Positions 1 to 6,371 of a stretch of 9,129 bases of DNA are shown in pieces (the first letter of the stretch is position 1; the number at the start of each line of letters is the position of its first letter). Source of the stretch: Actinomycetes bacterium. Lineage in GTDB: Bacteria; Actinomycetota; Actinomycetes; Propionibacteriales; Propionibacteriaceae. The position numbers and the translations under genes were made by a program. Location of the stretch: the NCBI GenBank assembly GCA_023419175.1, contig JAEZYG010000082.1:1-9129 (forward strand). Reading direction: 5' to 3'. Below the pieces are notes generated by a model. That model did not search any database. It had not been told where the DNA came from and worked only from the letters and a program-made list of their open reading frames with translations.

Positions 1-2
1 CT

Positions 3-356
3 CCCATTACCTTCCATGGTCATATTTCCGATCGTGACCTGCTCGCATCCTATTATCGAGATCACGATCTTTCTCTGAGCGTTTCTCCACGGGAAACTTT
101 CGGTTTGGCGGTCTTGGAAGCTCTTGCTTCAGGAACTCCAGTTATCACCAGTGACCGTGGAGGAGCCTATGAATTGGTCGATAGTTCCTGTGGAGAGTGG
201 GGGAGTCCCGACCCTCATTCAATTGCGGCGGCATGTCGTAGAATGATCGATCGCTTGGGATCTCAGGTGCGGATTAATGCCCGCAGACGGGCGGAGACAT
301 TCAGTTGGGAACATTGCGCACAGCAGATGATGACGGTTCACGAGGAAGGACGATGA
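3..356 (+). CDS. Glycosyltransferase family 4 (GT-B), C-terminal part, 5' end cut by window
   Basis: Only the last 117 residues are present; the frame is open from the left edge. They form the C-terminal nucleotide-sugar-binding half of a GT-B glycosyltransferase. The diagnostic stretch is SPRETFGLAVLEALASGTPV at visible residues 28-47, which contains the EX7E pattern (Glu31 and Glu39) that contacts the donor sugar nucleotide in GT4 enzymes. It is followed by a DRGGAYELV segment matching the usual GG-x-x-E-x-V motif, and then the helical tail RRRAETFSWEHCAQQM that closes the fold. Family knowledge says such enzymes transfer a sugar from a nucleotide-sugar to a lipid or glycan at the cytoplasmic membrane; the donor and acceptor cannot be told from this part. 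The TGA stop overlaps the ATG of the next gene, so the two are probably co-translated. Confidence 0.88.
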   Translation, partial: PITFHGHISDRDLLASYYRDHDLSLSVSPRETFGLAVLEALASGTPVITSDRGGAYELVDSSCGEWGSPDPHSIAAACRRMIDRLGSQVRINARRRAETFSWEHCAQQMMTVHEEGR

Positions 357-1009
357 TGGTTTCACCTCTTAGACGAAAGATTCGTTTAGCAGCTTTGGCG
401 GCAGGAAGTTTAGGTGCTGTAGTACTCCCTCTCATCCGTCGCGCTCCACTTCCAGCCTTGAATCTTCCCTATGATGTGCGCACTGTCGATGAAGCGGTGG
501 AACACTGTCGTACCTGTCAGTGTGATGGCTGGGAGCTGGTAGACCATGCCACGGCCTTGGTCAATGAGAAATTCACTCGCTATTCCACCTGGCATCTATG
601 GGAGAGTCCACGTCGGGCTTTTCAGCATTCACGGGGATATTCCGAACAGTACAATATGGCTCTCGCCGAGATCTTGACTCGTTTGGGATTTGAGGTCACC
701 GTAGTGCGCTCTGACAAAGTCGATTTCGATATCGTGCGTCCACAATCCCCACATCTACTCGAAGGACATTGCTGGCTGAAAGTTCGCTATGCAGGTGAGG
801 AACGCGATGTATGCGCCTCTCGCAAAGACAATCGGGCTGGGGCAGTGCGTTTTAGGATCGTCGAACCCGAATATCCAGTTGGACCATATCGTCTATGGGG
901 CAATAGAGTCCAGTTATTGCCCCCAGCAATCGGCCAAATCTGGACCTCGATGCTGACATCACGTCCGGTTGCTAGATGGATGTATCGCGGTTTTCACGAT
1001 CAGGGGTAA
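353..1009 (+). CDS. Transglutaminase-fold protein with Ser in place of the catalytic Cys; N-terminal membrane/signal segment
   Basis: A 218-residue protein. Tandem ATGs at 353 and 356 overlap the TGA of the glycosyltransferase, preceded by a purine-rich GAGGAAGGA (342-350). ATG 353 is about 6 nt from GAGGA; ATG 356 sits 5 nt after AAGGA and is an equal candidate. Residues 1-30 have a basic start (RRKIRL) and a hydrophobic stretch (about 12-28), suggesting a signal anchor or signal peptide. The core resembles the transglutaminase-like fold: GYSEQYNMALAEILTRLGF (95-113) matches the usual G-x-C-x-x-Y-x(11)-L-G helix, GHCW (138-141) supplies the His, and RDVCAS (151-156) the Asp. The position normally Cys is Ser97, while His139 and Asp152 are kept. 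A CxxCxC cluster (Cys52, 55, 57) lies before the core. Possible roles are a non-canonical hydrolase or a binding protein working with the adjacent glycosyltransferase. The fold assignment is moderately secure; function is unknown. Confidence 0.7.
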   Translation: MMVSPLRRKIRLAALAAGSLGAVVLPLIRRAPLPALNLPYDVRTVDEAVEHCRTCQCDGWELVDHATALVNEKFTRYSTWHLWESPRRAFQHSRGYSEQYNMALAEILTRLGFEVTVVRSDKVDFDIVRPQSPHLLEGHCWLKVRYAGEERDVCASRKDNRAGAVRFRIVEPEYPVGPYRLWGNRVQLLPPAIGQIWTSMLTSRPVARWMYRGFHDQG

Positions 1010-1021
1010 TAACTCATCGAT

Positions 1022-1069
1022 AGGTGATCCTTTCCCTGCAGGATTAGGCTATGGGGACTCTCACCTTTT
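1022..1069 (+). terminator. Weak candidate hairpin in the convergent gap
   Basis: The 58-bp gap between the two convergent stop codons holds AGGTGA (1022-1027) and its complement TCACCT (1061-1066), followed on the plus strand by TTT. The loop is long, and only a short inner ATCCT/AGGAT pairing is available. It could stop the plus-strand pair, but it is a poor intrinsic terminator and is offered as a candidate only. Confidence 0.22.
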
Positions 1070-2165
1070 AGCGCAACCCCAGACGAGCGGTGCACGCTGG
1101 CCACGCTCCCCATCCTTGAGCTGCCTGTACCTTCTCAGCAATGGCGATTTGCTGTTCTCGGCTCGCTTGATCGGCGGTAGGTGCGTAGGCGCCGCCCCCA
1201 TATGCTTGCCAGGTACCCGGATTGAACTGTAAGCCGCCATAGAATCCATTGCCGGTATTGATCGACCAATTCCCGCCCGATTCGCATTGAGCGATCTGAT
1301 CCCATACGCTGCCGTCAGCAACGGCGGGTGCATTAGCTCTCTTCGTCCCCTTCGTCACATGCCTATCGATAGCGGGGGTGATGATCTTCTCATCGAGCTT
1401 TTCTCGACTCTCCTCGTTGCCGTCAACATGTACCACGCGGTAGGTGACTTTTTTCGTCCCCTTCTTTCCCTCTTGAGTGACCTCTTCGCTGCCAGCATCT
1501 TTGGAAGAATCTTCTGTGGTGATCGTGGCGGGTTCGATCTCTTCGTCTACCTCGATCTGCTCAATCATGACGCGGTTGACCACGATCTCAAGATCGGCTG
1601 AGATCTTCTCATCAGGACCAGGAGTGACGCGATCATCCTTGCCGATAGTGATGTGTTGATCGCTAAGGAATTCGCGGATGGTTTTTGCCGCTGAGGTCAG
1701 CACTTTCCTGCGTCCGTCTACGGTAAGAATGACTCTTTGTGGACGGTTGGCTTCAAAAGATATTCCCTCTTTAGGGATGGAGGTGGAAGGGTCGATGGAA
1801 AGTCTGGTATTGGGATCGTTCAGACCGAAAACTCGCATAGCGTCTGAGACGGTAGCGGCGGTCGTCCACTGCGTCATTGGGATTCCGTCGATCGTGACGG
1901 TGACGGGGCGAGCGTAATTGACAACGATTCTTTCCCCATCGGCAATCGGCTCATCGGGAAGAGGGATGATCTGATCGCGTTCATTGACGGTGATATTTCG
2001 TGCAGCCAGGACATCTGCAACAGTCGTGCCGAAACTTTGGGTGTGAGTGCTCACACCGTCAACGACGATCGTGACATCTTTATCGAAGGCGTTGGCTAAA
2101 GCCCCCGTTCCGACAGATGCGACCATCAATGTGGCAGCAATCGCGATCCCCATGGTCTTATGCAT
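1068..2165 (-). CDS. rpfB: RpfB-like resuscitation-promoting factor (DUF348 x3, G5, Rpf muralytic domain)
   Basis: A 365-residue secreted peptidoglycan-cleaving enzyme of the kind that wakes dormant actinobacterial cells and helps daughter-cell separation. Residues 1-25 are a signal peptide ending in GALANA. Three DUF348 repeats follow (about 28-88, 89-145, 146-200), each starting with a VxVDG-like strand (VVDGVST, TIDGIPM, TVDGRRK). A G5-type adhesion domain spans about 201-274. The C-terminal Rpf domain (286-365) is unmistakable: VWDQIAQCESGGNW with catalytic Glu295, then GFYGGLQFNPGTW and the ending GWGAWPACTARLGL. Cys294 and Cys358 are placed to form the conserved disulfide. Length and order match mycobacterial RpfB. 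Mycobacterial rpfB is usually next to ksgA; here neither neighbour is ksgA. ATG 2165 has no Shine-Dalgarno, but a -10-like TAAGAT lies 7 nt upstream, suggesting a leaderless message. An ATG at 2153 is less likely because it would shorten the basic signal-peptide start. Confidence 0.95.
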   Translation of the reverse strand: MHKTMGIAIAATLMVASVGTGALANAFDKDVTIVVDGVSTHTQSFGTTVADVLAARNITVNERDQIIPLPDEPIADGERIVVNYARPVTVTIDGIPMTQWTTAATVSDAMRVFGLNDPNTRLSIDPSTSIPKEGISFEANRPQRVILTVDGRRKVLTSAAKTIREFLSDQHITIGKDDRVTPGPDEKISADLEIVVNRVMIEQIEVDEEIEPATITTEDSSKDAGSEEVTQEGKKGTKKVTYRVVHVDGNEESREKLDEKIITPAIDRHVTKGTKRANAPAVADGSVWDQIAQCESGGNWSINTGNGFYGGLQFNPGTWQAYGGGAYAPTADQASREQQIAIAEKVQAAQGWGAWPACTARLGLR

Positions 2166-2172
2166 GGTCGAT

Positions 2173-2200
2173 ATCTTAATAAAGTTCTAAAAAAATCCAA
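2173..2200 (-). promoter_or_regulatory. Candidate leaderless promoter of rpfB
   Basis: Read on the minus strand, TTGGAT (2200-2195) and TAAGAT (2178-2173) are separated by 16 nt. The -10 hexamer matches TATAAT at 4 of 6 positions, including the important TA...T. Only 7 nt separate it from the rpfB ATG, so transcription would begin at or next to the A of the start codon. No Shine-Dalgarno is visible, which fits. The -35 is weak (3 of 6). Confidence 0.42.
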
Positions 2201-2245
2201 AGAAAAGCTGAGAGGAAGGGTGATTCTCTCATCCCTTCCTCTCAG
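2191..2245 (-). terminator. Strong intrinsic terminator of the LPXTG surface-protein gene
   Basis: A perfect 13-bp inverted repeat, CTGAGAGGAAGGG (2208-2220) and CCCTTCCTCTCAG (2233-2245), encloses a 12-nt loop. On the minus strand it begins about 14 nt after the surface-protein stop codon and is followed by CTTTTCTTTGG and then seven T residues. This is a textbook terminator for the upstream gene and insulates rpfB from it. The T tract overlaps the proposed rpfB -35 region. Confidence 0.9.
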
Positions 2246-2259
2246 ATCTTTATCGCAGA

Positions 2260-5200
2260 TCAGCGTTTACGCGCACGTGAGTTGTATGCGGCCAATGTTA
2301 AGGCCGCCGTGATGAGCCCAGCAATTGGGAACCCAGCTTCCATGCCTGTAGCGGGGAGGCGTGAGGGCTTTTCTTGATGGGTCGTACCAGAAGAGTCATG
2401 GCTCTTTTTCTCATCATGTGAAGCGGAAGGTGTCGATCCGCCATGAGTCGGTTGACCCTGATCTGTGCTTGGACTAGGTGAAGGAGTAGTGGAGGTGTCG
2501 CCACCAGGTTGGGAAGGATCATCGAGGCTGAAAGCGATCTCGGCTCGACTTCCTTGATCCCCCTCGGCAACGATATGGTGCTCTCCCTTGTCGAGATCGG
2601 CAGGAAGAGTGATCGTAGTAGATACTGCACCCTTGTCGTCGGCTGTTACGCGAGTCAACTCAATCGGATCAGAATGAACGCTGATGACCACATTTTCATG
2701 CGGTTTGAAATCGACCAGCTGAATCTCGTGAGCTTGTCCGCGGACAAGAGTAGAGGTATCGATCTCAATCTGCGGTTGAGTAGTCGCAGGGGTACTCTCC
2801 TCGGGAGAGGTAGGCTGCGGTGTTGTCTGTGACTCAGAGGGTTTGGCGCTTGGTGTGGTTTCAGGTGTAGAGGGTTTTGTAGTCGGTGTTGTTTCGGGTT
2901 CGGATGGCTCCGCGCTTGGTGTTGTTTCGGGTTCGGAAGGTTCCGCGCTTGGTGTCGTTTCGGGTTCGGAAGGTTCCGTGCTTGGCTGAGGCTCGCCTCC
3001 TACGGTGAAATCGAAAACAGCCTTAGTTCCCTGATCCCCCTCTGCGATGATCTGATGTTTGCCAGCAGAGAGAGCCTCTTTGAGGGTAATGATCGCAGAC
3101 GCATGACCGGAATCATTCGCCACCGCACTTCCTAAAGAGGTGTTGTGATCGTCAAGGTAAAGAGAGATCTTCTCGCTCTTTTTAAAGCCATTAAGGTCTG
3201 CGCTGGTCGCCTGTCCAGGGTTGAGCTCAGATGTATCGACTTCGACAGAGGGAGTGTTGTTTGGAGACTCCGACGGCGAAGCAGATGAGCTGGGAGTAGG
3301 AGTTGGTGTACTCGATGGGATCGGACAGTTAGTCGCCACACACCAGGTATAGGTGACGGGAGCTGAATCGTCGTTTGCTCCGTCTTTCTTGGCGGTCAGG
3401 TGGGCGCTCATCGTGTAGATACCGGGTTTGGTGAATCCCCAAAAAGCGTGTGTATGTCCCAGAGGATTCGTGGTGATCGTCGATCCATTGTGCAAGATAC
3501 GCTGATCGTCTTGTGCGATCGCTTTCAAACTTCCACTCAGTCCATCGCTGGTGAACAGAGAAATGGTGCCACCGTCAGGAGAGGTAATGGAATCGATATG
3601 GATATCAGCAGAGGTGTATCCACCATCGGCGAGATGGAAGGTATCCCATCCGGGCCACAATAGACGCTGATCTTGGGTGAGGGGGAGCAGATAGGTATCT
3701 TTCGTCAATTCGTCTGCTCCGGGAACTGCCTCAGTGCGGCGAGCTTTGTCGGAAACCTTCAAGAAGATATGAGCGGGATCTTGTTCGACTCCCGATCCAG
3801 TGACATCTTCTTTGATATTCAAGACGGGTTTTCCGTCTTTCACAGTCCCGTGGAAGATGTCGACATGTCCTTTATCGAAAATGCAGGGTTTCTCAGCAGA
3901 GCAAGTATCGCCACGTTCAGCGCCTTTTTGATCATCGGCAGGGGCGGAAGGTGAGCCCGAGGGGGAATCGGAAGGAGCTGGATCAGGTGATGTACCGGGA
4001 TCGGTCGTTTGAGTGCTCGTTCCGTCTTTAACCTGGACGGTGATATCGGTGGGCTTGGTCTCGTCATAGTTATTCAAGACGAAAGTGGGAGATGCTCCCG
4101 AGATGAGAGGATGAGCCGACAAGGTCATCTTCACCTTATAGTGCTCTTTGGAATCACCGTATTGCTTACAGAAAGCCCATGATTCTTTGACGCTATTGTT
4201 CTTCGACTGTCCGTCAAAGACGTAGTTCGGCAGATTGCACGAAGGTGTGTCGTCGCTGTCTTTGGGAGCGTAGAGCCCACCGGTGACGATTGCACGCATC
4301 GGTTTTCCACCGTTGTCAACGCTCAGCTCAACATTGCCTTCCTCGTCCATAGGAGAGATATGTAAGGTGATCGTCTGATCGCCGATTTTTTGATCCTGCA
4401 AAGCGATAGGGGGGTTGGGGTCATCGCTATGGGCGGTGGGGAATGTATCGCTGCCTTCAGATGTGGACAGGTTGTCAACCCCTTCTTGATAGCTGAGAGG
4501 CTGAGAGATCCACCGTGGGGTATCGCCCTGTGTTGGGATATAGACAGCTTGGATCGAAGATTTCAAGCTGCCCAACATTTCAGGCCATTCGGCATGACCG
4601 TTGACGACTTTCGATTCGGAAAGGTAGTAGCCGTCAATATAGAAAACGACAGTTCCCTGATCGCTCTCCTTACCGGTGGAGAAATCGAGAACGGTCAATT
4701 TATCGTCTGCGTCGCGGACGATATTCGTATTGTGTTTCAACGTGAAGGTTGGCTTGCCGGGATCTTTGCCTGGTTGAGACGATGCCGATTGATACGCCTG
4801 AGGAATATCTTTGATCGTATCGGTTGGATTCACGCCTCCAACCTGATAGGCCATCGTCTGCTCTTTGGATTGGAGCAATGTGCCATCGCTGAGGCGGGCG
4901 CTGACGCGATAGGTAATTTCATAGCGCCCAGGCTTGGTGAATGTCGTCTCGTTGTGAGTATGGGTTCCTCGGGTCATCCAGTAGGAACGGTATTGCTCAT
5001 CGTGACTCGACAAAATGCGAGAGACATTTCCTCCCAGATAGTTGAAGAATTCAACGCGTCCAGGTCCATCGACGTGGACAAGATCGAGAGTGAACTGTCC
5101 GTCACGGAATTTCTCGATGGGGATATCACCATCTGCTCCCACCCCTTGCCATGTTGGCGAATAGGAATTGGTATCGGGCAGAGCTGGAGCGCGATAGAGA

Positions 5201-5532
5201 GTCTGTCCAGGCTTGCCGAGGAAAGAAAGCTGAGGATCGTCTGGAATGGTGAAGGTATATGTGGATCTGCTGTTGTTAAACCAACCTTTGCCGATCCAGT
5301 TGACGGTATCTTCAATCAGCGTCAAGGGGTTGGGATCTGCGTGGGATCGTAGGCTGAAAGTGTCCTTTTCCCAGAAAGCGTGGGGGGAATCGACGTGAGT
5401 CAATGTACGGACGAGTTTGCCAGCGTCTGGGCTAGCGTGAGCGCTTGCTGTCCAGGCGACCGCAGGGGTGGTTGCGAGTGCAACTGCTGCAAGGGAGGTG
5501 CCCAGACGCATCAAAGGATGAGAGATGTGCAT
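2260..5532 (-). CDS. LPXTG-anchored surface protein with two actinobacterial metal-transport-associated repeat domains
   Basis: A 1090-residue sortase-anchored protein. Residues 1-33 are a signal peptide with an AHA cleavage site. Two copies of the actinobacterial surface-anchored domain (TIGR03769 / choice-of-anchor M type) lie at about 37-231 and 541-735; each ends in the hallmark strand (THTHNETTFTKPGRYEITY; GHTHAFWGFTKPGIYTM), and the second begins with GHVDIF. Residues 232-505 are a less recognisable beta-rich region. Two Ig-like modules, about 762-845 and 921-1004, are clear duplicates (VDTSEL..GQA..HQIIAEGDQG; IDTSTLVRGQA..HHIVAEGDQG). They are separated by a Pro/Ser/Thr/Glu stalk made of 11-residue repeats. 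LPATG (1059-1063), a hydrophobic helix (about 1066-1083) and RARKR complete the sortase signal. Proteins with these domains are typically encoded beside zinc/manganese-type ABC transporters; none is present here. AGGAAG (5541-5546) lies 8 nt before ATG 5532. A Fur/Zur-like palindrome overlaps the promoter. Ligand and function are unproven. Confidence 0.92.
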   Translation of the reverse strand: MHISHPLMRLGTSLAAVALATTPAVAWTASAHASPDAGKLVRTLTHVDSPHAFWEKDTFSLRSHADPNPLTLIEDTVNWIGKGWFNNSRSTYTFTIPDDPQLSFLGKPGQTLYRAPALPDTNSYSPTWQGVGADGDIPIEKFRDGQFTLDLVHVDGPGRVEFFNYLGGNVSRILSSHDEQYRSYWMTRGTHTHNETTFTKPGRYEITYRVSARLSDGTLLQSKEQTMAYQVGGVNPTDTIKDIPQAYQSASSQPGKDPGKPTFTLKHNTNIVRDADDKLTVLDFSTGKESDQGTVVFYIDGYYLSESKVVNGHAEWPEMLGSLKSSIQAVYIPTQGDTPRWISQPLSYQEGVDNLSTSEGSDTFPTAHSDDPNPPIALQDQKIGDQTITLHISPMDEEGNVELSVDNGGKPMRAIVTGGLYAPKDSDDTPSCNLPNYVFDGQSKNNSVKESWAFCKQYGDSKEHYKVKMTLSAHPLISGASPTFVLNNYDETKPTDITVQVKDGTSTQTTDPGTSPDPAPSDSPSGSPSAPADDQKGAERGDTCSAEKPCIFDKGHVDIFHGTVKDGKPVLNIKEDVTGSGVEQDPAHIFLKVSDKARRTEAVPGADELTKDTYLLPLTQDQRLLWPGWDTFHLADGGYTSADIHIDSITSPDGGTISLFTSDGLSGSLKAIAQDDQRILHNGSTITTNPLGHTHAFWGFTKPGIYTMSAHLTAKKDGANDDSAPVTYTWCVATNCPIPSSTPTPTPSSSASPSESPNNTPSVEVDTSELNPGQATSADLNGFKKSEKISLYLDDHNTSLGSAVANDSGHASAIITLKEALSAGKHQIIAEGDQGTKAVFDFTVGGEPQPSTEPSEPETTPSAEPSEPETTPSAEPSEPETTPTTKPSTPETTPSAKPSESQTTPQPTSPEESTPATTQPQIEIDTSTLVRGQAHEIQLVDFKPHENVVISVHSDPIELTRVTADDKGAVSTTITLPADLDKGEHHIVAEGDQGSRAEIAFSLDDPSQPGGDTSTTPSPSPSTDQGQPTHGGSTPSASHDEKKSHDSSGTTHQEKPSRLPATGMEAGFPIAGLITAALTLAAYNSRARKR
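2818..2976 (-). repeat. 33-bp tandem repeats encoding an 11-residue Pro/Glu/Thr stalk
   Basis: About 4.8 copies of an 11-residue unit, EPSEPETTPSA, drift toward KPSTPETTPSA and KPSESQTTP (protein residues 853-905). The first three units are nearly identical, which suggests recent duplication; the last two have diverged. This is a wall-spanning stalk between two Ig-like modules. The repeat number probably varies between strains. Confidence 0.88.
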
Positions 5533-5540
5533 AGAGTGCT

Positions 5541-5546
5541 CTTCCT
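5541..5546 (-). promoter_or_regulatory. Ribosome binding site of the LPXTG gene
   Basis: AGGAAG on the minus strand, 8 nt before the ATG, fixes the start at 5532. It contrasts with rpfB and trmB, which show no such site. Confidence 0.7.
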
Positions 5547-5556
5547 AAAGAGAGTT

Positions 5557-5571
5557 TGAGAACGGTTATCA
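5557..5571. promoter_or_regulatory. Fur/Zur-family-like operator (7-1-7 palindrome)
   Basis: The minus strand reads TGATAACCGTTCTCA, an imperfect palindrome in which six of seven pairs around the central base are complementary. It matches the classic Fur-family 7-1-7 form TGATAATNATTATCA at 11 of 14 defined positions. A further half-site-like TGAAAC lies just upstream, and a GAGAA/TTCTC dyad (5558-5582) overlaps, as in extended Fur-family sites. It covers the expected transcription start of the surface-protein gene, so binding would repress. Which regulator acts (Zur, Fur or other) cannot be read from the site. Confidence 0.42.
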
Positions 5572-5599
5572 GTTTCATTCTCGGGAAGAGGAAAGTCAA
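5571..5599 (-). promoter_or_regulatory. Candidate promoter of the LPXTG gene
   Basis: A good -35 TTGACT (5599-5594) on the minus strand is followed after 16-17 nt by a weak -10 (TGAAAC or GAAACT, 3 of 6 matches). Transcription would start near 5564, inside the Fur-like palindrome, giving a leader of about 30 nt that contains the AGGAAG ribosome site. Confidence 0.4.
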
Positions 5600-5630
5600 G
5601 TTTTTCGGCTTAGCGCTGATAAAGCGGGCA

Positions 5631-5663
5631 TAAAAATAGGCTCCAAGTTGGATACTTGGAGCC
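5631..5663 (-). terminator. Intrinsic terminator of sodA
   Basis: A perfect 10-bp stem, GGCTCCAAGT (5639-5648) with ACTTGGAGCC (5654-5663), has a 5-nt loop. On the minus strand it starts 14 nt after the sodA stop and is followed by TATTTTTATG. This is a convincing terminator separating sodA from the surface-protein gene. Confidence 0.88.
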
Positions 5664-5677
5664 CAGTAAATATGAGA

Positions 5678-6277
5678 TCAGGCGCGTGCGGCATCAAAGC
5701 GGGCGGCCACGTCGTCCCAGTTGACGATTGACCAGAAAGCATTGACGTAATCGGCCTTGACATTCTTGTACTGCAGATAGAAGGCGTGTTCCCACATATC
5801 GAGTAGGAGGAGGGGAACAGAGCCGACAGGAAGATTGTTTTGGTGATCGTAGAAAGCCAAGGTATTGAGACGCTTTGCTAAAGGATCGTAGACGAGAGCT
5901 GACCATCCCGAACCCTGAATGGATTTTGCCGCCTCTGAGAATTGGGCGCGGAAACCCTCGAAGGAGCCGAAATATTCGTCGATAGCGGCAGCCATCTCTC
6001 CGTCAGGACGCTCGGGAGAGTTGGGGGTCAAATTTTTCCAAAAGACGGTGTGATTGCTATGTCCAGCGAGGTTGAATGCGAGATCCTTTTCCAGCTTCGA
6101 GATCGCAGAAAAGTCATTCTTCTCGCGAGCTTCGGCAAGCTTCTCAAGAGCGGTATTGGCTCCGTCCACATAGGCCTGGTGGTGCTTGCTGTGGTGTAAT
6201 TCCATGATCTCAGCGCAGATCGCGGGTTCCAAAGCGGAGTAATCGTAGTCCAGCTCGGGCAGTGTGTAGATAGCCAT
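5678..6277 (-). CDS. sodA: Superoxide dismutase, Mn/Fe family
   Basis: A full-length 199-residue Fe/Mn superoxide dismutase that converts superoxide to peroxide and oxygen in the cytoplasm. The metal ligands are in place: His28 (ELHHSKHHQAYV), His76 (AGHSNHTVFW), Asp160 and His164 (LLDMWEHAFYLQY). Tyr36 is the gateway tyrosine. Gly72 and Gln146 (DHQNN) occupy the positions typical of Mn-type rather than Fe-type enzymes, but actinobacterial members can be cambialistic, so the metal is inferred. No signal peptide is present. AAGG lies very close (about 2 nt) before ATG 6277, with a further GAGAAAG upstream. The gene is flanked by a strong terminator downstream and a hairpin upstream that separates it from csbD, so it is probably transcribed alone. 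I do not recognise a convincing promoter in the 94-bp gap. Confidence 0.97.
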   Translation of the reverse strand: MAIYTLPELDYDYSALEPAICAEIMELHHSKHHQAYVDGANTALEKLAEAREKNDFSAISKLEKDLAFNLAGHSNHTVFWKNLTPNSPERPDGEMAAAIDEYFGSFEGFRAQFSEAAKSIQGSGWSALVYDPLAKRLNTLAFYDHQNNLPVGSVPLLLLDMWEHAFYLQYKNVKADYVNAFWSIVNWDDVAARFDAARA

Positions 6278-6314
6278 ATCCTTATCTTTCTCGTGATATT
6301 CCCGGTATGGTAAC

Positions 6315-6349
6315 GGCCAGGAGCGCTAATGATGAAGCGCCGCCTGGCC
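6315..6349. terminator. GC-rich hairpin between csbD and sodA
   Basis: GGCCAGG-A-GCGCT (6315-6327) pairs with AGCGC-CG-CCTGGCC (6336-6349): 7 plus 5 bp with a small internal mismatch and an 8-nt loop. It lies 22 nt after the csbD stop but has no T tract on the minus strand. It may be a U-less terminator, an mRNA-stabilising 3' end, or part of the sodA leader. Confidence 0.5.
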
Positions 6350-6371
6350 GCATATTATTCCGAAAAGTAGC

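Noticed and set aside
353..1009. Lasso-peptide leader protease (McjB type, also transglutaminase-fold)
   Set aside because: No lasso precursor, cyclase or RiPP recognition protein is nearby, and the catalytic Cys position is Ser.
2818..2976. CRISPR-like regular repeats
   Set aside because: The repeats are contiguous without spacers and encode an in-frame Pro/Glu/Thr stalk.
3513..3522. HIP1-like GCGATCGC octamer
   Set aside because: A single copy inside the surface-protein gene is explained by the general GATC richness.
4390..5352. 320-codon open frame on the plus strand, antisense to the surface-protein gene
   Set aside because: It lies wholly inside a well-supported gene, lacks recognisable domains, and similar shorter antisense frames occur along the same gene, as expected from its codon composition.
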